DNA from: Amycolatopsis pittospori
GTDB taxonomy: Bacteria > Actinomycetota > Actinomycetes > Mycobacteriales > Pseudonocardiaceae
Assembly: GCF_013870525.1 (NCBI RefSeq)
Contig: NZ_JACBXD010000056.1
Location: 1 to 52,105 of the forward strand
Reading direction: 5' to 3'
Length of the DNA stretch: 52,105 bases
How positions within the stretch are numbered: the stretch's first letter is position 1; each line of letters opens with the position of its first letter. The translations under genes and the position numbers were made by a program. The notes under the pieces are model-generated. The model saw only the letters and a list, made by a program, of their open reading frames with translations, had not been told where the DNA came from and did not search any database. This document shows, in pieces, positions 17,716 through 26,366 of the stretch.

Positions 17716-18035
17716 GCGAAGACGGGCTGCCGCAGCTCGATCCGGTGATCCACGCACAGGCGAGGCTGCGGGTCACCGTGGCGTTGTCGAGCCTGGGGCA
17801 GGGGGACAGCATCACGTTCCCCCGCTTGCAACAGCTTCTGGACATGACCCCGGGCAACCTCTCGACGCATCTGCGCAAACTCGAAGACGCCGGCTACGTC
17901 GAGATCACCAAGGCCTTCGAACACCGCACACCGGTGACGCTCGTCGAGCTGACCACCCGCGGCCGGGCGGCGTTCGAGGAGTACACGCGCGCGCTGCACC
18001 GGCTTCTCGAGGTGCCGGGCGATGGGCGGGCTTGA
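17712..18035 (+). CDS. winged-helix transcriptional regulator (HTH_34/ArsR-like)
   Basis: 107 residues, nearly all a winged helix: LDPVIHAQARLRVTVALSS, TFPRLQQLLDMTPGNLSTHLRKLEDAGYVEITKAF (recognition helix and wing) and TPVTLVELTTRGRAAFEEY. Such small regulators usually sit with ABC-2 exporters and bind tandem inverted repeats; the ACTTTG..CAAAGT pair before 15401 is the obvious target. It is translationally coupled to the membrane-protein gene and overlaps dinB by 14 bases. Confidence 0.85.
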   Translation: MSEDGLPQLDPVIHAQARLRVTVALSSLGQGDSITFPRLQQLLDMTPGNLSTHLRKLEDAGYVEITKAFEHRTPVTLVELTTRGRAAFEEYTRALHRLLEVPGDGRA

Positions 18036-19338
18036 CCGGTGGGTCATCCACCTCGACATGGACGCGTTCTACGCCTCCTGTGAACAGCTGACCCGGCCCA
18101 CACTGGCCGAACGTCCGGTGCTGGTCGGCGGTGCGGGCCCGCGTGGCGTGGTCGCCGGCGCGAGTTATCAGGCGCGGGCGCACGGGATCCGCTCGGCGAT
18201 GCCGATGTCGCAGGCCCGGCGGCTGCTGCCGCCCAACGGGGTCATCCTGCCGCCGCGGTTCAAACTGTACGAACTGCTGAGCACGCAGGTGTTCGACCTC
18301 GTCGCGCAGTACGCGCCCGTCCTGGAACGGATCTCGCTGGACGAGGCCTTCGCCGAACCGCCGTCGCTGGTGGGTGCCACCTCCGCCGAGGTGCACGAGT
18401 TCGGTTCCCTGGTGCGGGAACGGATCCGGGCCGAGGTCGGGCTGGTGGCGTCGATCGGGGCGGCGTCGGGGAAACAGGTCGCGAAGGTCGCTTCGGATCA
18501 GGCGAAGCCGGACGGGCTGCTCGTCGTCGACCAAGGCACCGAACGCGACTTCCTCGCGCCGCTGCCCACCCGGGTGCTGTGGGGTATCGGTCCGGTGGCG
18601 GAAGGGAAGCTGAGGGCGATCGGCGTCCGGACACTGGGGCAGCTGACCGCGCTCTCCGACGCCGACGCGGTGTCCACTTTGGGCAGTGTGGTCGGCCGGG
18701 ACCTGCGGCGGCTGGCCACCGGCGTCGACGACCGGCCGGTGTCCGACCGCGCGGAACTCAAACAGGTCAGCGCGGAGACCACCTTCGACCGCGACCTGAT
18801 CGACCTGGCGAGCCTGCGGCGCGAGGTCCGCGATCTCGCCGTCCACGCGCACAAACGGCTGGTGAACGCGGGGCGGGTGGCGCGGACGGTGGTGGTGAAG
18901 CTGCGGGACACCGCGTTCAGCACGGTGACCCGTTCGGAGACGATGGCCACGCCCACCGACGAATTCGACCAGCTCGCCTCGATGGCCGAGCGGTTGCTGA
19001 TCGACCCGGCGGAGTTCGGCGGGGTCCGGCTGGCGGGCGTCGCCTTTTCCGGGCTTTCGGTGCCGCATCAGGATCCGTTGTTCACCTTGTCCGTCCCCGT
19101 TTCCGAAGCCTTGGAGACGTCGGTTTCGAAGGCGCCCGCTCCGGTCGTGTTCTCGGGCTGGCGTCCCGGGGACGACGTGGTGCACGAGGAGCACGGGAGC
19201 GGCTGGGTGCAGGGAGCCGGACACGGGCGGGTGACCGTGCGGTTCGAGACGCGGACCAGTGGGCCCGGAGTGGCGCGGACCTTCACACAGGAGGACCCGG
19301 CCCTGCGACGCGGCGACCCCGCGGATTGCCTTTCGTGA
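18022..19338 (+). CDS. dinB: DNA polymerase IV (Y family)
   Basis: 438 residues. Catalytic motifs are intact: HLDMDAFYASCE at 10-21 (metal Asp, steric-gate-region Phe-Tyr) and RISLDEAF near 95-102 (metal Asp-Glu). Palm, thumb (GIGPVAEGKLRAIGVRTLGQL helix-hairpin-helix) and little finger follow. The last 60 residues (GDDVVHEEHGSGWVQG... ) form the C-terminal extension found in actinobacterial DinB proteins. The ATG at 18022 lies within the regulator's last codons, which couples translesion polymerase synthesis to the ABC-2 operon; a later internal start is possible but would cut the catalytic Asp. Confidence 0.92.
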   Translation: MGGLDRWVIHLDMDAFYASCEQLTRPTLAERPVLVGGAGPRGVVAGASYQARAHGIRSAMPMSQARRLLPPNGVILPPRFKLYELLSTQVFDLVAQYAPVLERISLDEAFAEPPSLVGATSAEVHEFGSLVRERIRAEVGLVASIGAASGKQVAKVASDQAKPDGLLVVDQGTERDFLAPLPTRVLWGIGPVAEGKLRAIGVRTLGQLTALSDADAVSTLGSVVGRDLRRLATGVDDRPVSDRAELKQVSAETTFDRDLIDLASLRREVRDLAVHAHKRLVNAGRVARTVVVKLRDTAFSTVTRSETMATPTDEFDQLASMAERLLIDPAEFGGVRLAGVAFSGLSVPHQDPLFTLSVPVSEALETSVSKAPAPVVFSGWRPGDDVVHEEHGSGWVQGAGHGRVTVRFETRTSGPGVARTFTQEDPALRRGDPADCLS

Positions 19339-19341
19339 CCT

Positions 19342-19405
19342 CGCATTTAGTCCTCTGAATGCGGTCCTTGCGCGTGCGACTACCGCATTCAGAGGACTGG
19401 ATGCG
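19342..19405. terminator. long hairpin between convergent dinB and fadR-like genes
   Basis: Arms of about 24 bp (CGCATTTAGTCCTCTGAATG... with its inverted copy, two mismatches) around a 16-base loop. The right arm encodes the last codons and stop of the GntR gene. Confidence 0.7.
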
Positions 19406-20024
19406 TTGTTTCCAGCAACCGGCGGGCCGCGGATTCGGCGCCGTCGGCGTTCTTCCCGAGCACCATCGCGACGACGCGGGAGTGGGCGACCAGAACTTCG
19501 TCGCCGGGGACCTCTTCGAGCGCCGCCACCACCGGGATGTGCAACCGCGCGATCAGGGTGTTGCCGGACGCGCGCAGCAACGCCGCGTGGAAAGCGCGGT
19601 CGGCTTCCCGGAACGTCTGGACGTCGGCCGCGTCCGCCATCAGTCCGTAGGCCGCGACGAGGACCGCGAGTTCGTCCGGACGACGGTGCCACGCCGCCAT
19701 CCTCGCCGCCTGCGGCTCGATCGCCTGCCGCAGTTCGAGCAGTTCGGCCAGCTGCTTCCCGCATTCGGGCCCGGCGACCCGCCAGGCGATGACGTCCGGG
19801 TCGATCGCGTCCCAGTGTTCCGGCGTCCGTGCCCAGGTGCCGACCCTCGGCCGCGCGGCGACCATGCCCTTGGATTCCAGTACCCGCAACGCTTCCCGCA
19901 CCACCGTGCGCGAGGCGGAGAACCGGCGGCCGATGTCTTCGGGCACGATCGGCCCGCCGGTCCCGAACGTGCCGGCGACGATCAGTCTGCCCAGTTCGTC
20001 GACGATCCGGGCATGCCGGGTCAT
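19389..20024 (-). CDS. FadR-type GntR repressor of the sugar ABC operon
   Basis: 211 residues. N-terminal winged helix (IVPEDIGRRFSASRTVVREALRVLESKGMVAARPRVGTWAR, about 28-70) and an all-helical FCD ligand domain (LLELRQAIEPQAARMAA, READRAFHAALLRASGN). The Asp and His residues expected of the FCD metal site are present (D in EADRAFH, His after Phe). The ATG overlaps the permease stop by 4 bases, so it is the last gene of the importer operon. A TNGTNNNACNA site over the operon promoter fits autoregulation. Confidence 0.88.
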   Translation of the reverse strand: MTRHARIVDELGRLIVAGTFGTGGPIVPEDIGRRFSASRTVVREALRVLESKGMVAARPRVGTWARTPEHWDAIDPDVIAWRVAGPECGKQLAELLELRQAIEPQAARMAAWHRRPDELAVLVAAYGLMADAADVQTFREADRAFHAALLRASGNTLIARLHIPVVAALEEVPGDEVLVAHSRVVAMVLGKNADGAESAARRLLETTHPVL

Positions 20025-21064
20025 ACGGGCAGGCCGACTCGGCGTTCCCCGCTGCGGACCTGCTGGAGCACGACGGCGACGACGAGCAGTGTCCCGGTGG
20101 CCATGTTCTGCCAGAACGGGTTGACGCCGAGTCCGGACATCCCGTTGTTGAGCACGCCCAGGATGATCACCGCCAGCACGGTGCTGATGATGGATCCCTT
20201 GCCGCCCTTGAGCATCGTGCCGCCGAGCGCGGCGCCGGTGACGGCGAGCAGTTCGAGCCCTTCGGAGCCGGACGTCGGCTGGCCGGATCCGGTGCGCGCG
20301 GTGATCAGCAGCCCCGCGATCGCCGCGACGACGCCGACGAGCGCGTAGACGCCGATGATGTAGCGGTTGATGTTGATCCCGGCGAGCCGGGCCGCGGTGT
20401 CGTTGCCGCCGATGGCGTAGATGTTGCGGCCGATGTCGGTGTAGCGGAGCAGGAAGTGCAGGACCGCCGCGACGATCAGGAACACCCACAGCAGTGTCGG
20501 CAGCCCGGCGATGGATCCCTTGGCCAGGAAGATGAACAGGTCGTCGGCGCCGGTGTAGCCCTGCGCTTTACCGTCGGAGATGACCTGCGCGATGCCTTTG
20601 TACGTCGCCAGCATCGCCAGGGTCGCGACCACGGGGTTGACCCGGCCGAAGATGATGATCATGCCGTTGACCAGGCCGCAGACGATGCCGACGCCGATCG
20701 CGGCGAGCAGGCCGACGGTGGAGCTTCCGGTGGAGGTGAACACCATCGCCGAGACCACGGACGCGAGCCCGGCCATGGAGCCGACGGAGATGTCCAGCGC
20801 GCCCAGGATGATCACCAGGGTCTGCACGAGCGACAACAGCCCCATGATCGTGATCGCACTGCCGATCAACAGCAGGTTGTTGGTGCGGAAGAAGTTCTCG
20901 TTCAGCGAGCTCATCAGGATCACGAGCGCGATCAGGGTGAGCAGCAGGCTGGAGTTCTGCACCCCGATCGCGGTCAGCACCCGCCGGGCGGGGGACACAC
21001 GCGGGGTTTCGTCGACGGGCGAAGCTTTTTCCTGCGCTTCGCTGGAGCGCGTGGGCGTGCTCAC
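20021..21064 (-). CDS. araH: sugar ABC transporter permease (AraH/RbsC type)
   Basis: 347 residues, about ten helices, BPD_transp_2 family. GALDISVGSMAGLASVV, GRVNPVVATLAMLATYKGIA and AVTGAALGGTMLKGGKGSI are the conserved permease segments. An unusual charged N-terminus of 25 residues precedes the first helix. GTG at 21064 follows GAGGAGA and overlaps the ATPase stop by 4 bases. The arabinose name rests on the AraF-like receptor of the same operon. Confidence 0.8.
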   Translation of the reverse strand: MSTPTRSSEAQEKASPVDETPRVSPARRVLTAIGVQNSSLLLTLIALVILMSSLNENFFRTNNLLLIGSAITIMGLLSLVQTLVIILGALDISVGSMAGLASVVSAMVFTSTGSSTVGLLAAIGVGIVCGLVNGMIIIFGRVNPVVATLAMLATYKGIAQVISDGKAQGYTGADDLFIFLAKGSIAGLPTLLWVFLIVAAVLHFLLRYTDIGRNIYAIGGNDTAARLAGININRYIIGVYALVGVVAAIAGLLITARTGSGQPTSGSEGLELLAVTGAALGGTMLKGGKGSIISTVLAVIILGVLNNGMSGLGVNPFWQNMATGTLLVVAVVLQQVRSGERRVGLPV

Positions 21065-22605
21065 GAGGCGATCTCCTCGGTGTCTTCGACGGCGGGTTCG
21101 GTGGCGGGGATGGCCAGGGTGAGGACGGCTTCCTCGCTGGCGTCGTCGCGGCCGATCTCGCCGGCGACGCGTCCCGCGCGCATGACGACGATCCGGTCGG
21201 CCAGGGTGAGTACTTCGGGTAGGTCGGAGGAGATCACCAGCAGCGCGATGCCTTCGGCGGCGAGGCCGTCGATGATCCGGTAGATCTCGGCCTTCGCGCC
21301 GACGTCGACACCGCGCGTCGGCTCGTCGAGGATCAGCAGTTTCGGTCGCCGCGCGAGCCAGCGCGCGAGGACGGTCTTCTGCTGATTACCGCCGGAGAGC
21401 TTACGGACCTCTTGTTCCATCGACGGCGTCCGGACGCGGAGTTCGCGCACGTATTCGTCGACGAGTTCGCGTTCCTTGGCACGGCGTACGACCCGGAAGC
21501 GGCGCAGCCGGTCCAGCACGGCGATGGAGACGTTGTCCCGCACGGAACGCTGCATCAGCAACGCGTCGGTCTTGCGTTCCTCCGGCGCGAACCCGATGCC
21601 CGCTTTGACGGCGTCGCCGGGAGTGCGGGCGCGCAACGGTTTCCCGTCGAGTTCGACGGTTCCCGAGCGCACCGGCAGGTCGCCGACGATCGCGTGCGCG
21701 AGTTCCGAGCGTCCGGCGCCGACCAGCCCGGCGAGGCAGACGACCTCGCCCGCGCGCACCTCCAGCGAGATGTCCGTGACGTCGTCGGTGGTGACCCCGT
21801 CGAGCCGCAGCACGACCCGGCCGGTCTCCTGCGTGCTCCGGCGTTCCAAAGCGGACAGGTCGCGGCCGATCATCATGCGTACCAACCGGTTCTCGTCGGT
21901 GGACGCCGCGTCCTCGACCCCGATCAGCTTGCCGTCGCGCAGCACCGCCACGCGGTCGGCGAGCTGGAAGATCTCCTTCATCCGGTGAGAGACGTAGACG
22001 ACCGCGACGCCGCTGTCCCGTAGCCGCCGGATCAGCGCGAACAACGCGTCGACCTCGTGCTCGGACAGCGACGACGTCGGTTCGTCGAACGCGATCACCT
22101 TCGGCGGCGTGGCGGCGGTGAGCACCCGCAGGATCTCGACCAGTTGACGTTGCGCGGGCGAGAGCCTGCTCCCGAGCGTCGCGGGCTGTAGTACGCCCTC
22201 GAACCCGTACTCCCGCAACGCTTCCTGCGTCATCCGGTGCAGGGTCCGGCGGTTGACCAGACGTCCGCGCGACGGCAGCTCGCCGACGAAGACGTTCTCC
22301 GCCACCGAAACGTGCGGGATGATCTCCGGCTCCTGATAGATCACCCGGACACCGGCGGCCATCGCCGCCCGTGGCGAATCGAACGCCACGGGACGGCCTT
22401 CGGTCAGCAGGCGCCCGTCGTCGGGCCCCTGGTCGCCGGACAGCACCCTCAGGAGGGTGGACTTGCCGGCGCCGTTCTCGCCCATCAGCGCGAGTACTTC
22501 GCCGGGCCGGAATTCCAGGGAGACCCCGTCGAGCGCGGTCACCCCGGAGAACCGTTTGCTGATCCCTTCGGCGGTCAGCACCGCCGCGGGTTCTGTCGTG
22601 GCCAT
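21061..22605 (-). CDS. araG: sugar ABC transporter ATPase, two-domain (AraG/RbsA type)
   Basis: 514 residues with two ATPase halves. First half: Walker A GENGAGKST, signature LSPAQRQLVEILRVL, Walker B VIAFDEPTSSLS. Second half: degenerate Walker A (GLVGAGRSELA), signature LSGGNQQKTVLARWL, Walker B LLILDEPTRGVD. This is the standard monosaccharide-import arrangement with one competent and one degenerate site. ATG at 22605 follows GGAGGCG. Confidence 0.88.
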   Translation of the reverse strand: MATTEPAAVLTAEGISKRFSGVTALDGVSLEFRPGEVLALMGENGAGKSTLLRVLSGDQGPDDGRLLTEGRPVAFDSPRAAMAAGVRVIYQEPEIIPHVSVAENVFVGELPSRGRLVNRRTLHRMTQEALREYGFEGVLQPATLGSRLSPAQRQLVEILRVLTAATPPKVIAFDEPTSSLSEHEVDALFALIRRLRDSGVAVVYVSHRMKEIFQLADRVAVLRDGKLIGVEDAASTDENRLVRMMIGRDLSALERRSTQETGRVVLRLDGVTTDDVTDISLEVRAGEVVCLAGLVGAGRSELAHAIVGDLPVRSGTVELDGKPLRARTPGDAVKAGIGFAPEERKTDALLMQRSVRDNVSIAVLDRLRRFRVVRRAKERELVDEYVRELRVRTPSMEQEVRKLSGGNQQKTVLARWLARRPKLLILDEPTRGVDVGAKAEIYRIIDGLAAEGIALLVISSDLPEVLTLADRIVVMRAGRVAGEIGRDDASEEAVLTLAIPATEPAVEDTEEIAS

Positions 22606-22624
22606 CGAAACGCCTCCGCGCGGA

Positions 22625-23650
22625 TCAGATGCAGTTGACGCCGGCCTGCTTGTAGTTGTCCTTGGTGACGATCTGGGTCTTCGCGATCGTCTCCGGGGGC
22701 AGGTCCTTCGAGTTCTTCACCTTGTCCACCAGCAGCTGGATCGCGGTGCGGCCGACCTCGGCACCGGAGATGAACAACGCGGACTTGTTGCCGGTGTCCT
22801 TACCAGCGGCCCAGTCCTTACAGGTCAGGTAGGCACCGAGGCCGACGCCGATGATGTCGGCGGAAGCGACGCCCGAGTTCGCGAGCGCGGTGACGGCGCC
22901 GGTCTCGTTCTCGTCGTTGCAGCCCCACACCACCCAGTGCTTCACGCCCGGGTTCGAGCCGATCACCGCGCCGGTGCGGTTCTGCGCGTCCACCGGGGTG
23001 TTGTCGGTACCGACCTCGATCACCGGGACCTGCGCGCCACTGTCCTTGTCGAACGCGGCCTTCGCCGCAGTGACGCGGTCCGAGCACACGGTCAGGTCCT
23101 GCTTGTAGGCGCTGATGATCTTGGTGTCGGCCGCGGTCCAGCCAGCCGCCTTGAACAGCTTCGCGGCCTCCTTGCCGACGGAGTCGCCCATCTGCGAGCC
23201 GTTGAAGCCCACGAACGGCGACTTCGTCCCGCCGCCGTCCTTGATCACGTCGTCGGAGGCGATGATCGGGATCCCCGCGCTCTTGGCCTTGTCCAGCACC
23301 TGCGGGCCGATCGCCTGGTCCGGGACCACGATCGCGATCCCGTTCGCGCCCTGGGCCACCGCCGCGTCCAGCTCGGTGATCGCCTTGTTGGCGTCCTGCC
23401 CGAGGTTGACGACCTTGAGTTCGACGCCCAGTTCCTTCGCCTTCTCCTGCGCGCCCTGCGCCTGCTCGACGAAGTACTGCTGATCGCCCTGTTTCTGCAG
23501 GTAGAACAGGGTGACCTTGCCGGTCGCGGGCGCCTGCTGCTGCGGCGCCGCGGTCTCCTTGCCGGACGAACAACCGGCCAGTACCACTCCGGCAATCAAA
23601 CAAGAACCAACAAGACGCCAGGGCAAGGACTTGTGCGAAGCTGTGTACAT
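22625..23650 (-). CDS. araF: sugar-binding lipoprotein, AraF-like
   Basis: 341 residues, lipobox VVLAGCSS (Cys about 26). The type I periplasmic-binding fold shows AraF-like segments: VPDQAIGPQVLDKAKSAGIP followed by IIASDD, VKHWVVWGCNDENETGA, and SADIIGVGLGAYL near the C-terminus, which align by eye with E. coli AraF, as does the tail VTKDNYKQ. Gene order receptor-ATPase-permease matches araFGH. Ribose or another pentose remains possible. ATG at 23650 follows GGGAG. Confidence 0.7.
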   Translation of the reverse strand: MYTASHKSLPWRLVGSCLIAGVVLAGCSSGKETAAPQQQAPATGKVTLFYLQKQGDQQYFVEQAQGAQEKAKELGVELKVVNLGQDANKAITELDAAVAQGANGIAIVVPDQAIGPQVLDKAKSAGIPIIASDDVIKDGGGTKSPFVGFNGSQMGDSVGKEAAKLFKAAGWTAADTKIISAYKQDLTVCSDRVTAAKAAFDKDSGAQVPVIEVGTDNTPVDAQNRTGAVIGSNPGVKHWVVWGCNDENETGAVTALANSGVASADIIGVGLGAYLTCKDWAAGKDTGNKSALFISGAEVGRTAIQLLVDKVKNSKDLPPETIAKTQIVTKDNYKQAGVNCI

Positions 23651-23684
23651 CGAGGGCTCCCAGGACGAAGCGAAAGAGTGTGAC

Positions 23685-23718
23685 TCGTATTACTAAACAC
23701 TCTTGAGGGTGACGTCAA
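23685..23718 (-). promoter_or_regulatory. promoter and FadR-type operator of the sugar ABC operon
   Basis: On the minus strand: -35 TTGACG (23718-23713), 17-bp spacer, -10 TAGTAA (23695-23690). The sequence TAGTAATACGA (23695-23685), which fits the FadR-group operator TNGTNNNACNA, starts exactly on the -10. Binding of the operon's GntR protein would block the promoter. Confidence 0.65.
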
Positions 23719-23918
23719 GCCACGATTTGACCTACCCGGAGTGGGTCGTGGTCGTACTAATCGCCTGTTCTTCGACGTCGGACGCCGGTTCGGCGCCGGG
23801 TGATCCTGGGGAACTTGTCCGAACTTTGTCCGATCGTTCTTGTTGACTGTGGTTGAGTGTTGGACTCCGTTCGGAGTAAGGCAGGATGGGTAGGACTGTC
23901 ACCCGAACGAGGGAACCG

Positions 23919-25046
23919 ATGTTCAGCACCCGTGCCCGCCAAGCCTCCGTTCTCGTCGGCGCCGCCGTGCTGCTCGCCGCGTGCAGTGAGACTCCCGAGC
24001 AGACGCCTGCCGCGTCCGACGCTCCGGCGCCGCGGACGAGCCAGGCGCCCGACGGCTCCTTCACCGTGGTCGCGACCGGTGACGTGCTGATCCATCCGGC
24101 GCTCACCGAACAGGCCAAGGAGGACGGCAAGGGGAAGATCGACTACCGGCCGCTGCTGGCCGGGGTGAAGCCGTTGATCTCCGGCGCGGACCTCGGCATC
24201 TGCCATCTCGAAACCCCGCTCGCGCCGAAAGGCGGCCCGTACAGCGGGTATCCGTCGTTCAGCGCGCCGCCCGAGATCGTCGACGCGCTCAAGGACACCG
24301 GGTACGACAACTGCTCGACGGCGTCCAACCACACGATCGACCAGGGGGCGGAAGGCGCGACGCGGACCCTCGACAAACTCGACGAGGCCGGGATCAAGCA
24401 CACCGGCTCGGCGCGCTCCGCCGAAGAAGCGAAGAAGCCGCTGATCGTCGACGTCAACGGCGTCAAGGTCGCCCAGATCTCCTACGCCTACGGGTTCAAC
24501 GGGATCAAGGTGCCGTCCGGGAAACCCTGGCTGGTCAACCAGATCGACGCCGAGGACGTGATCGCCGAGGCCAAGGCCGCGCGCGAGGCCGGCGCGCAGG
24601 TCGTGCTCGCGAGCCTGCACTGGGGCACCGAGTACCAGCACGACGCGACCGCCGAACAGCGCTCCCTGGCGAAGAAACTGCTCGGCGACGACTCGATCGA
24701 CCTGATCATCGGGCACCACGCGCACGTCGTGCAGCCCTTCGAGCAGATCAACGGCAAGTGGGTCGCGTACGGCCTCGGCAACAGCGTCGCCCGGCACTCG
24801 GAGCCGAAGGGCTCGACCGAACAGGGTGCGGCCGCGCGCTTCCGGTTCGTGCGCGACGGCGAACGCTGGAAGGTCGACAAGGCCGAGTACATCCCGACCC
24901 TGGTCCAGCTCGGTCCGCCGATCCGGTTGCTCGACCTGACCGCGGGCCAGAGTGGAAACGCGGGAGCCGAAGCGCTCAAGGCCACCGACGAAGTCGTTCT
25001 CAGCCGCGGCGCCGGTGACCAGGGCCTGACCCGCCCCGGTCGCTGA
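23919..25046 (+). CDS. CapA-family lipoprotein (poly-gamma-glutamate/metallophosphatase-like)
   Basis: 375 residues from the ATG at 23919, which has GAGGGA at the right distance; an ATG at 23886 would add 11 residues before the signal. Lipobox LLAACS. The CapA fold shows VVATGDVLIHP near 53, DLGICHLETPL, STASNHTIDQG and IGHHAHVVQP, i.e. the Asp, Asn-His and His-x-His metal ligands of calcineurin-like phosphatases. CapA members act in capsule or poly-glutamate export, but many lipoproteins of this family lie alone, as here, with no known substrate. Confidence 0.85.
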   Translation: MFSTRARQASVLVGAAVLLAACSETPEQTPAASDAPAPRTSQAPDGSFTVVATGDVLIHPALTEQAKEDGKGKIDYRPLLAGVKPLISGADLGICHLETPLAPKGGPYSGYPSFSAPPEIVDALKDTGYDNCSTASNHTIDQGAEGATRTLDKLDEAGIKHTGSARSAEEAKKPLIVDVNGVKVAQISYAYGFNGIKVPSGKPWLVNQIDAEDVIAEAKAAREAGAQVVLASLHWGTEYQHDATAEQRSLAKKLLGDDSIDLIIGHHAHVVQPFEQINGKWVAYGLGNSVARHSEPKGSTEQGAAARFRFVRDGERWKVDKAEYIPTLVQLGPPIRLLDLTAGQSGNAGAEALKATDEVVLSRGAGDQGLTRPGR

Positions 25047-25054
25047 TCCTCCGG

Positions 25055-25252
25055 CGTGCCGTCCCTCTGATCACGCCTGCCGTCCGTCTGATCACACGTG
25101 CCGTCCCTCTGATCACGGGTGTCGTCCGCCTGGTCACGTCTGCCTTCCCTCTGATCACGGCTGCGCGGTGGTCGCCACGGGACGCCACGTGTGATTGAAC
25201 GGACGGCAGGCGTGATCAGACGGACGGCACGTGTGATTGAACGGACGGCACG
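25055..25252. repeat. cluster of 21-nt TGATCA/GGACGGCA repeats, inverted halves
   Basis: About five units of the form (C)GTGCCGTCC-CTC-TGATCA repeat every 21-22 bases, then three units in the opposite orientation (GTGATCAGACGGACGGCAC), separated by 25 bases of unrelated sequence. Units vary by one to three bases. The whole can fold into a large stem. The same unit recurs at 51904-52013. Confidence 0.8.
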
Positions 25253-25322
25253 GCCCTGGTGTACATGGGTGGTCCGGGCCCTTCCACCGGCCCGGGCCAC
25301 CCACGCCCCCTCCGCGCCCGTC

Positions 25323-26354
25323 TCAGTACCGTCGCCGCACCACCAGTTTCGCGAGGGCCGCGAGCTCGGCGCCTGGGCGGGGCACCGGATCCGCGACGGC
25401 GAGATGATGCAGCGCGCCGGTCAGGAGCGCGTCGGCCTGCTCCTGACTCCACGCCCGGCCGCCCGCCCGTTCCACCAGCTCCGCCGCGTGGGGCAGTTCC
25501 GCGGCGTCGAGGGTTTCCCGGCGGTACAGGACGTCCAGCTCTCGACCGGCGTCCGTCCCGGAGTGGAGCGCGGCCACCACCGGCAGGGACTTCTTCCGGT
25601 TGGAGAGATCCGAGTGGACCGGTTTCCCGGTCACCGCCGGATCGCCCCAGATCCCGAGGAGATCGTCGATGTGCTGGAACGCCAGCCCGAGTGCCCTCCC
25701 GTACTCGGTCAGCCGGCCGACCTGATCCTCCCTCCCTTCCCCGGCGAGCGCCCCGAGCGTGCACGAGGCCCCGATCAGCGCGCCGGTCTTCCCTTCGGCC
25801 ATCCGTACGCATTCGGCGGTGTCGACGTCACCGCGTTCTTCGAACTTCAGATCCGCGCTCTGCCCTTCGAGCAGGTCGATCACGGCCGTGCTCAGCACAC
25901 GCAACGCGGTCTGCCCGAACGGCGACAGCACCTCGAACGCCTGCGTCAGCAGGGCGTCCCCGGCGAGGATCGCGGCACCGGTACCGAAGACGGTCCAAGC
26001 CGTCGGGCGGTGCCGCCGGGTGGTGTCCCGGTCCATCACGTCGTCGTGCAGCAGCGAGAAGTTGTGCACCATCTCGACCGCGACGCCCACCGGGACGGCG
26101 ACTTCGGCGTCACCGCCGACAGCCTCGGCGGCCAGCATCGCGAGCGCGGGCCGCAGCGCCTTACCTCCGTCCGAAGTGGACGGACGGCCGTGTTCGTCCC
26201 ACCAGCCGAAGTGGTAGCCGGCGATCAGCCGCATCGACTCGGGCAGTTTGGCGACGGCTTCCCGCAGCGCCGGGTCGAGCAGATTCCGGCTCCACGTCAG
26301 GACTTCACCGGCGGGCCGGGCACCGGTGCCGGTGCTGGTGTCAAGGGTCGTCAT
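25323..26354 (-). CDS. polyprenyl diphosphate synthase, family 2 encapsulin cargo
   Basis: 343 residues, trans-isoprenyl synthase fold. First Asp-rich motif LLHDDVMD (about 105), second HIDDLLGIWGD (about 228), and GGKALRPALAM give a complete active site for IPP plus allylic diphosphate condensation. The first 20 residues are Thr/Gly-rich and disordered, as in cargo proteins that enter family 2 encapsulins through an N-terminal tail. The gene starts 12 bases after the shell-protein stop, on the same strand. Product chain length cannot be read. The cargo role is inferred from the gene pair, which is a known family 2B arrangement. Confidence 0.88.
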   Translation of the reverse strand: MTTLDTSTGTGARPAGEVLTWSRNLLDPALREAVAKLPESMRLIAGYHFGWWDEHGRPSTSDGGKALRPALAMLAAEAVGGDAEVAVPVGVAVEMVHNFSLLHDDVMDRDTTRRHRPTAWTVFGTGAAILAGDALLTQAFEVLSPFGQTALRVLSTAVIDLLEGQSADLKFEERGDVDTAECVRMAEGKTGALIGASCTLGALAGEGREDQVGRLTEYGRALGLAFQHIDDLLGIWGDPAVTGKPVHSDLSNRKKSLPVVAALHSGTDAGRELDVLYRRETLDAAELPHAAELVERAGGRAWSQEQADALLTGALHHLAVADPVPRPGAELAALAKLVVRRRY

Positions 26355-26366
26355 CGGAGGCGCCTC

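Noticed and set aside
25055..25252. Short regular repeats as a CRISPR array
   Set aside because: Units abut with no unique spacers, orientation flips within the cluster, and no cas gene is present.
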